64,000 nt of DNA from Pseudoroseomonas aestuarii (lineage in GTDB: Bacteria > Pseudomonadota > Alphaproteobacteria > Acetobacterales > Acetobacteraceae), in NCBI RefSeq assembly GCF_042651065.1, contig NZ_JBHSCH010000006.1, positions 62,001-126,000 of the forward strand, written 5' to 3'. Shown piece by piece: positions 59,354 through 64,000 of the stretch. Every line of letters begins with the position of its first letter. The stretch's first letter is position 1. The notes under the pieces were generated by a model. The model was given only the letters and a program-made list of their open reading frames with translations. It was not told the origin of the DNA and ran no database searches. Both the position numbers and the translations under genes were made by a program.

Positions 59354-59983
59354 ATGCGCCGCCGATTCCTTCTCCTGGCCGCCACGGCCCCGGCTGTGCT
59401 CGTTGCCCCAGGCCTCGCCCACGCGGCGGCCCGGCGGCGGGCCAGCCCACCCCTCGCGCAGCGTCGGCTCGCGCTGCGCCACGCCGCCACCGGCTCCCGT
59501 TTCGATGGCCCCTATCACAACGGGGTGGAATTCGACGCGGGCGCCATGCGGGAACTCTCGATCGTGCTGGCGGACACCCGCACCGGCACGGTCCATCCCT
59601 TCGACCCGAAGGCCATCGACATCCTGTGGGAGCTGGGCACGCGGGAGCGCATGGAGGCGTTCACCGTGCTCTCCGGCTACCGCACCCCGGCCACCAACGC
59701 CGCCGTGCATGGCGCGGGCGACAGCCAGCACCTTCGCGCCGCGGCGCTCGACGTGCAGATCCCGAAGGCGAGGCTGGCCGCCTTCGGCGACGCGGCGCGC
59801 GGCCTCGGGCGGGGCGGCGTCGGCAGCTATCCGGACCATGGCTTCGTGCATGTCGATTCCGGCCCGGTGCGGAGCTGGGGTTTCGACCGCGCCGTGGCCG
59901 CCCCGCGCGCCCCTGCCCGCACGCCGGAGCAGATCCGGCTCGACCGCATGGCCGAGGCCTGGGCGCAGACACGCCGGCGCTGA
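59354..59983 (+). CDS. DUF882/YcbK-type (peptidase M15-like) protein
   Basis: 209 residues. Signal MRRRFLLLAATAPAVLVAPGLAHA, exported. Conserved fold blocks: FTVLSGYRTPATNAA, GDSQHLRAAALDVQIP and HGFVHVDSGPVRSW, giving a His-Asp-His zinc set as in M15 D-Ala carboxypeptidases. Envelope role, probably peptidoglycan. Single gene; an AT-rich region (59260-59345) upstream probably holds its promoter. Confidence 0.9.
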   Translation: MRRRFLLLAATAPAVLVAPGLAHAAARRRASPPLAQRRLALRHAATGSRFDGPYHNGVEFDAGAMRELSIVLADTRTGTVHPFDPKAIDILWELGTRERMEAFTVLSGYRTPATNAAVHGAGDSQHLRAAALDVQIPKARLAAFGDAARGLGRGGVGSYPDHGFVHVDSGPVRSWGFDRAVAAPRAPARTPEQIRLDRMAEAWAQTRRR

Positions 59984-60052
59984 GCGGCGCGCCTTCCCCG
60001 CCCGATCATGGGGAACGCCCCGGCAGGCAAGGCCCGCCGGGGCGCCCGCGTT

Positions 60053-61669
60053 TCAGCGTGCCGCGCGGCGGATGTTCCACAGCACGGGGAAGCCGAAATC
60101 GATTACCCCCTCCAGCTCGGCGCGCCACACGGCCGGGCTGGAGAACTGGCCGGTGAGCGGGAAGTTCACATTGGCCAGGGCGCGCCGGTTGATGTCGGCG
60201 ACGATGGCGCGGCGCTTCTCCAGGTCGCTCTCCGCCTCGAAGCGCTCCAGCAGCGGCTTCAACGCCTCGTCGCAGTAGAGCCAGGGGGCGGTGCCGGTGC
60301 AGTTGTAGCTGATGCCCGGGTTGCTCAGCGGCTCGGACATGTCGAAGCCGGTGTAGATCACCGGCACCACGCTCCAGCCGCCCTGCTCCACCGGCGCGCG
60401 GCTGAGCCAGCGCTGCGCCACCGTCGCCCAGTCCAGCGTCTGCACCTCGATGTTGAAGCCGGCCCGCTTCATGCGGTCGGCCACCACCAGCGCCATGGGG
60501 TTGATCAGCGCGGAATCGGCCGGGTGCAGGAACACCACGCGCTCGTTCTTGTAGCCGCTCTGCTTCAGCAGCGCCTGGGCGCGCTCCAGGCTGGGCTCGC
60601 GCAGCGCCTCGCCCCCCGCCTCGCTGCTGTAGCGCGTGCCGCACAGGGTCATGGACTGGCAGGGCACGCGCGTCATCTCGTCCGGCAGGCCGTGCACCGC
60701 CACCACCTCCCGCTGGTCCAGCGCCATCTGCAGGGCCTGGCGCACGGGCAGTCTGTCGAAGGGCGGCTGCGCGTGGTTCACCGCCACCGCGCCCATGATC
60801 TGCGCGATGCCGCCCGGCCTGGCCAGCACCAGCTTCCGGTCCCGCCGCAGCATCGGCAGGTAGTCGAGCGGCGCGTATTCCAGGTAGTCCACCTCGCCGT
60901 TCTGGAGGGCGGCGGCGCGGGTGGCGGGGTCGGTGATGGTGAGGAACTCGACGCGCGGCATATGCGCCACCTTGCCGCCGGCCAGCCCGTCGGCCGGCTC
61001 GTCGCGCGGGCGGTAGCGGGGGTTGCGGCGGAACACGGTGCGCTCGCCCGGCACCCACTCCTCCTTCACGAAGAGGAAGGGACCGGAGCCGACGATCTCC
61101 GTCACCGGCTGGGTGGGCGGGGTGGCGGCCAGCCGCGCCGGCATCATGAAGGGGGTGTGGACACTTGGCTTGCCCAGCGCGTCGATGACGCCGCCGAAGG
61201 GCTTTGCGAGCTTCAGCTCGAAACTGTCCGGGCCGGTGGCGCGCAGTTCCTGTGTGGCGGCCATCAGGCGGCGGCCGGTGGAATCGCGCGCCCCCCAGCG
61301 CTTCACCGAGGCGACGCAATCCTCCGCCGTCACCGGCGTGCCATCGTGCCATTCGAGGCCAGGGCGCAGGGTGAAGCGGTAGGTCAGCCCGTCCGCGCTC
61401 ACCTCCCAGCCCTGCAGCATCTGCGGCCGGTACTGGCCCTGGCTGTCCATCGCCACCAGCGTGTCGAACACCATGTAGGCGAAGTTGCGGGTGACGAAGG
61501 AGGTGCCGGCGATCGGGTCCAGCGTCTGCAACCCGACATTCACCACCAGCCGCAGCGGCTTCTCCGCCGGCTGCGCCCGCGCACCGGCGGGGGCCAGCCC
61601 CGCCCCCAGCCCCGCTCCGAGCATCGCCGATGCCAGCACCGTTCGCCTGAGCCACGTCCTGAGCAACAT
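60053..61669 (-). CDS. Peptide-type ABC substrate-binding protein (family 5), orphan
   Basis: 538 residues. Signal MLLRTWLRRTVLASAMLGAGLGAGLAP, cleavage near ARAQP. Blocks: LDPIAGTSFVTRNFAYMVFDTLV, LRPGLEWHDGTPVTAEDCV, EIVGSGPFLFV, NHAQPPFDRLPVRQAL. Similar in layout to the two other family 5 receptors of the window. GGAAGC upstream of the ATG. No transporter genes adjacent; divergent from the PEP-mutase-like gene. Confidence 0.9.
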   Translation of the reverse strand: MLLRTWLRRTVLASAMLGAGLGAGLAPAGARAQPAEKPLRLVVNVGLQTLDPIAGTSFVTRNFAYMVFDTLVAMDSQGQYRPQMLQGWEVSADGLTYRFTLRPGLEWHDGTPVTAEDCVASVKRWGARDSTGRRLMAATQELRATGPDSFELKLAKPFGGVIDALGKPSVHTPFMMPARLAATPPTQPVTEIVGSGPFLFVKEEWVPGERTVFRRNPRYRPRDEPADGLAGGKVAHMPRVEFLTITDPATRAAALQNGEVDYLEYAPLDYLPMLRRDRKLVLARPGGIAQIMGAVAVNHAQPPFDRLPVRQALQMALDQREVVAVHGLPDEMTRVPCQSMTLCGTRYSSEAGGEALREPSLERAQALLKQSGYKNERVVFLHPADSALINPMALVVADRMKRAGFNIEVQTLDWATVAQRWLSRAPVEQGGWSVVPVIYTGFDMSEPLSNPGISYNCTGTAPWLYCDEALKPLLERFEAESDLEKRRAIVADINRRALANVNFPLTGQFSSPAVWRAELEGVIDFGFPVLWNIRRAAR

Positions 61670-61900
61670 GCTTCCAATCTCCCCTGCGGCTGCGCCGGGC
61701 GGCGCGCTCTCCCTGGCGGACAGCCCCACAAGAGGGGCCGGCGCGCCGTATCGTTGAGCGATGCGATGGCATTGATCGCTGGCCGGCATGAAGCCACTCC
61801 CCGCGCCGGCCGGCAAGCGGCTGGCACGCCGCATGGCCGGCGCGGCCTGGCTGCGGCATGCTGCGGCGGCCAGAACACGCCACAGGGAAGAAAACCGCCC

Positions 61901-62758
61901 ATGCCCGCCACGCCCCGAGACGCCTTCCGCGCCCTGCTCGCCGGCCCCGGCTGCGTGCACCCTGCCTCGGTCTATGACGCGGCCACCGCCCGCATCGCCG
62001 CCGATATCGGCTATGAGTGCGGCATCCTCGGCGGCTCGGTGGCCTCGGCGGCGGTGCTGGCGGCGCCGGACCTGATGGTGGTGACGCTGACCGAGTTGGC
62101 CGGGCTGGTGCGCCGCATCACCCGCGCCGGGCCGCTGCCGCTGCTGGTGGACGCCGACCACGGCTTCGGCAACGCCCTCTCCGCCGCACGCACGGTGGAG
62201 GAGCTGGAGGCCGCCGGCGCCGCCGCCCTGACGCTGGAGGACACGCTGCTGCCTCAGCCCTTCGGCGAGAGCGCCACGCGGCTGGTCAGCCTGGAGGAGG
62301 GGCTGGGCAAGCTCCGTGCCGCCCTGGCCGCGCGGCGCGACCCCGCGCTCTGCGTGGTGGCACGCACGGGGGCGCTCTCGGCCACCACGCTGGAGGACGC
62401 GCTGGAGCGCGCCCGCGCCTATGCCGCCGCCGGAGCGGACGGGCTGTTCCTCACGGGCGTGCGGGATCTGGCGCAGCTCGCCGCGCTGCGCGCCGCGGTG
62501 GACCTCCCCCTGCTGGTGGGCGGCAGCCGCGAGGATCTGGGCGATGCCGCCACCCTGGCCGGCCTGGGCGTGCGCGTGATGCTCCAGGGGCACCACAGCT
62601 TCCCCGCCGCGCTGCGGGCGGTGGAGGAGACGCTGCGCGCCCTGCGCCAGGGTGGCGCGCCGCCCGCCAACGACCCGGCCCTGATGCGCCGCGCCCTGCG
62701 GGCGGAGGATTACGCGGCGGCCGGGCGCGCCTTCCTCCAGCCGTCCCGGCCAGCCTGA
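61901..62758 (+). CDS. Isocitrate lyase/PEP mutase superfamily enzyme, oxaloacetate decarboxylase-like
   Basis: 285 residues, TIM barrel. VHPASVYDAATARIAADIGYECG, LLVDADHGFGNALSAARTVEELEAAGAAAL, TLEDTLLPQ and VVARTGAL match the oxaloacetate-decarboxylase (PA4872-like) group, which acts on 2-oxodiacids with Mg2+. No CKH-type lyase motif, so not a true isocitrate lyase. AGGGAAG before the ATG. Exact substrate inferred only. Confidence 0.88.
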   Translation: MPATPRDAFRALLAGPGCVHPASVYDAATARIAADIGYECGILGGSVASAAVLAAPDLMVVTLTELAGLVRRITRAGPLPLLVDADHGFGNALSAARTVEELEAAGAAALTLEDTLLPQPFGESATRLVSLEEGLGKLRAALAARRDPALCVVARTGALSATTLEDALERARAYAAAGADGLFLTGVRDLAQLAALRAAVDLPLLVGGSREDLGDAATLAGLGVRVMLQGHHSFPAALRAVEETLRALRQGGAPPANDPALMRRALRAEDYAAAGRAFLQPSRPA

Positions 62759-62875
62759 GCTTGGCGGCATGAATGGTACACTATTGCAACGAAAAATCGG
62801 GGATTTCGGGCAAACCCCTTGCTCCCCGCTGCTGCTTTGCTCGGCGCCCCACCGCTGTCCCCATCCTATGCCGCC

Positions 62876-62914
62876 ACTTATCCCCAGCCTCATCCACGGG
62901 ATCGGGGGATAAGT
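62876..62914. repeat. Inverted repeat with DnaA-box-like ends
   Basis: ACTTATCCCC (62876-62885) and its exact complement GGGGATAAGT (62905-62914) flank a 19-nt centre containing TCATCCACG. TTATCCCCA and, on the other strand, TTATCCCCC resemble DnaA boxes with mismatches. Could also be a hairpin in the leader of the flavoprotein gene. Confidence 0.5.
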
Positions 62915-62981
62915 CGGGCGGCCCTCCGCGGCCTCCGCCCGCGCTTCCTTTGCGCGCCGCCAGCGGCTAAAGCCCGCCCCC

Positions 62982-64000
62982 ATGCGGAATTTCGATGCGG
63001 TGATCCTCGGCGCCGGCGCGGCCGGGCTGATGTGCGCGCTGCGCGCCGGGCAGCGCGGGCGGCGCGTGCTGGTGCTGGACCACGCCCCCCAGGCCGGCGC
63101 GAAGATCCTCATCTCGGGCGGCGGGCGGTGCAACTTCACCAACCGCGACACCAGGCCGGAGCGGTTCTTCTCGGCCAACCCGCATTTCTGCAAATCCGCC
63201 CTGAAGCGCTACACCCCGGCCGACTTCCTGGCGCTGGTGGAGAAGCACCGCATCGCCTGGCACGAGAAGACGCTGGGCCAGCTCTTCTGCGACCATTCGG
63301 CGCGCGAGATCGTCGCCATGCTGCTGGCCGAGTGCGCGGCGGCGGGGGTGGAGATCCGCCTCGGCCACCGCATCACGGATGTCTCCCGCGCCGACCACTA
63401 CCGGGTGCAGACCGACCGCGGCGACTTCACCGCCCCCGCCCTGGTGCTGGCCACGGGCGGCCTCTCCATCCCGAAGATGGGCGCCACCGGCCTTTCGCTG
63501 GACATCGCGCGCCGCTTCGGGCTGCCGCTGACGGAAACCCGGCCGGCCCTCGTCCCGCTCACCTTCGCCGGCGAGATGCTGGAGCTGATGCGCCCGCTCT
63601 CCGGCGTGGCGCTGCCGGCGGTGGCGCGGCTCGGGCGGCACAGCTTCCCCGAGGCGGTGCTGTTCACCCATCGCGGCCTTTCCGGCCCGGCGATATTGCA
63701 GATTTCCTCCGCCTGGCGGGAGGGGCAGGCCATCGCGCTGAACCTGCTGCCCGGGGCGGAGGACGCGGTGAACCTGCTGGTGGCGCGCAAGGCCGCCCGC
63801 CCGAAGGCGGAGCCGCGCACCGTGCTGGCCGAGCTGCTGCCGCAGCGCCTGGCGCAGTCGCTGGCCGCCGCCTGGCTGCCCGACCGGCCGATGGCCATGC
63901 AGACCGACCGCGACCTGCGCCGCGTGGCCGGCAGCCTGGCGCACTGGACCCTCACCCCCTCGGGCACCGAGGGCTACGCCAAGGCTGAGGTGATGCTGGG
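62982..64000 (+). CDS. BaiN/HI0933-type NAD(P)/FAD-dependent oxidoreductase (C-terminus beyond window)
   Basis: About 339 residues visible. N-terminal FAD motif DAVILGAGAAGLMCALRAG, then LISGGGRCNFTNRD, the family signature. LFTHRGLSGPAILQISSAW and LVLATGGLSIPKMGATG are further markers. Flavoprotein of unclear substrate; BaiN in gut bacteria reduces bile-acid intermediates, but most members are uncharacterised. Preceded by the inverted repeat at 62876. Confidence 0.92.
   Translation, partial: MRNFDAVILGAGAAGLMCALRAGQRGRRVLVLDHAPQAGAKILISGGGRCNFTNRDTRPERFFSANPHFCKSALKRYTPADFLALVEKHRIAWHEKTLGQLFCDHSAREIVAMLLAECAAAGVEIRLGHRITDVSRADHYRVQTDRGDFTAPALVLATGGLSIPKMGATGLSLDIARRFGLPLTETRPALVPLTFAGEMLELMRPLSGVALPAVARLGRHSFPEAVLFTHRGLSGPAILQISSAWREGQAIALNLLPGAEDAVNLLVARKAARPKAEPRTVLAELLPQRLAQSLAAAWLPDRPMAMQTDRDLRRVAGSLAHWTLTPSGTEGYAKAEVML

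Overview
The window is very GC-rich, densely packed DNA with many ATGA/GTGA start-stop overlaps. It looks like the chromosome of an alphaproteobacterium, most likely Rhodospirillales/Acetobacteraceae (Roseomonas-like). The basis is the murA-hisG-hisD-infA-maf-RNase E/G-yacG-tRNA-Phe order, a short-form HisG, a GTTC-N7-GTTC type SOS box, and many Tat-type solute-binding proteins that lack their own permeases. The genus assignment is inference.

Layout. 1-2611 (minus): putrescine-type ABC importer (potF, potG, start of potH). 2921-7954 (plus): a compact phage-tail-like cassette (unknown protein, 817-aa pectate-lyase-fold tail spike, LamG-like tail protein, tail accessory protein, holin-like protein), closed by a strong hairpin and followed by tRNA-Thr. 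8242-14849 (plus): housekeeping block dcd, murA, hisG, hisD, infA, maf, RNase E/G-like, yacG, tRNA-Phe.

14988-34843 is the most interesting part, a catabolic island. On the minus strand lie a penicillin-acylase-family Ntn hydrolase, an amidase and a family 5 binding protein. Divergently on the plus strand lie a PotABC-type importer, a GntR/FCD regulator, its binding protein, a two-subunit N,N-dimethylformamidase-like enzyme, a fused alpha-beta 2-oxoacid dehydrogenase E1, and a class III aminotransferase. Returning on the minus strand are a family 5 binding protein, an OtnK-type kinase and a class II aldolase. Three copies of a GATATATC-centred site sit in front of the three transcription units and suggest one regulon. 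The combined gene content suggests import of an amide compound, intracellular amide hydrolysis, transamination, and entry of a four-carbon acid sugar into central metabolism as a triose phosphate. The substrate cannot be read from sequence.

35058-44991: orphan LivJ-type binding protein, DMT and MFS transporters, D-lactate-dehydrogenase-like enzyme, a PAS-GGDEF diguanylate cyclase with intact active and inhibitory sites, and a TRAP transporter (dctPQM). 45137-47443: small membrane proteins, one preceded by a good SOS-box match, then DUF4112, YjbQ and a hypothetical. 47572-48693: an unusual RTX protein with six roughly 45-residue repeats and a textbook terminator. 48766-57453: an iron/family-1-type ABC importer with two tandem paralogous binding proteins, a FkbM methyltransferase, a crotonase preceded by five palindromic 29-bp repeats, and a divergent GntR regulator with a TIM-barrel isomerase.

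57578-64000: DUF3297, M48 lipoprotein protease, Nudix hydrolase, DUF882/M15-like protein, another orphan family 5 binding protein, a PEP-mutase/isocitrate-lyase-superfamily enzyme, and a BaiN-type flavoprotein cut by the window end. No rRNA, CRISPR array, transposase or integrase was seen.
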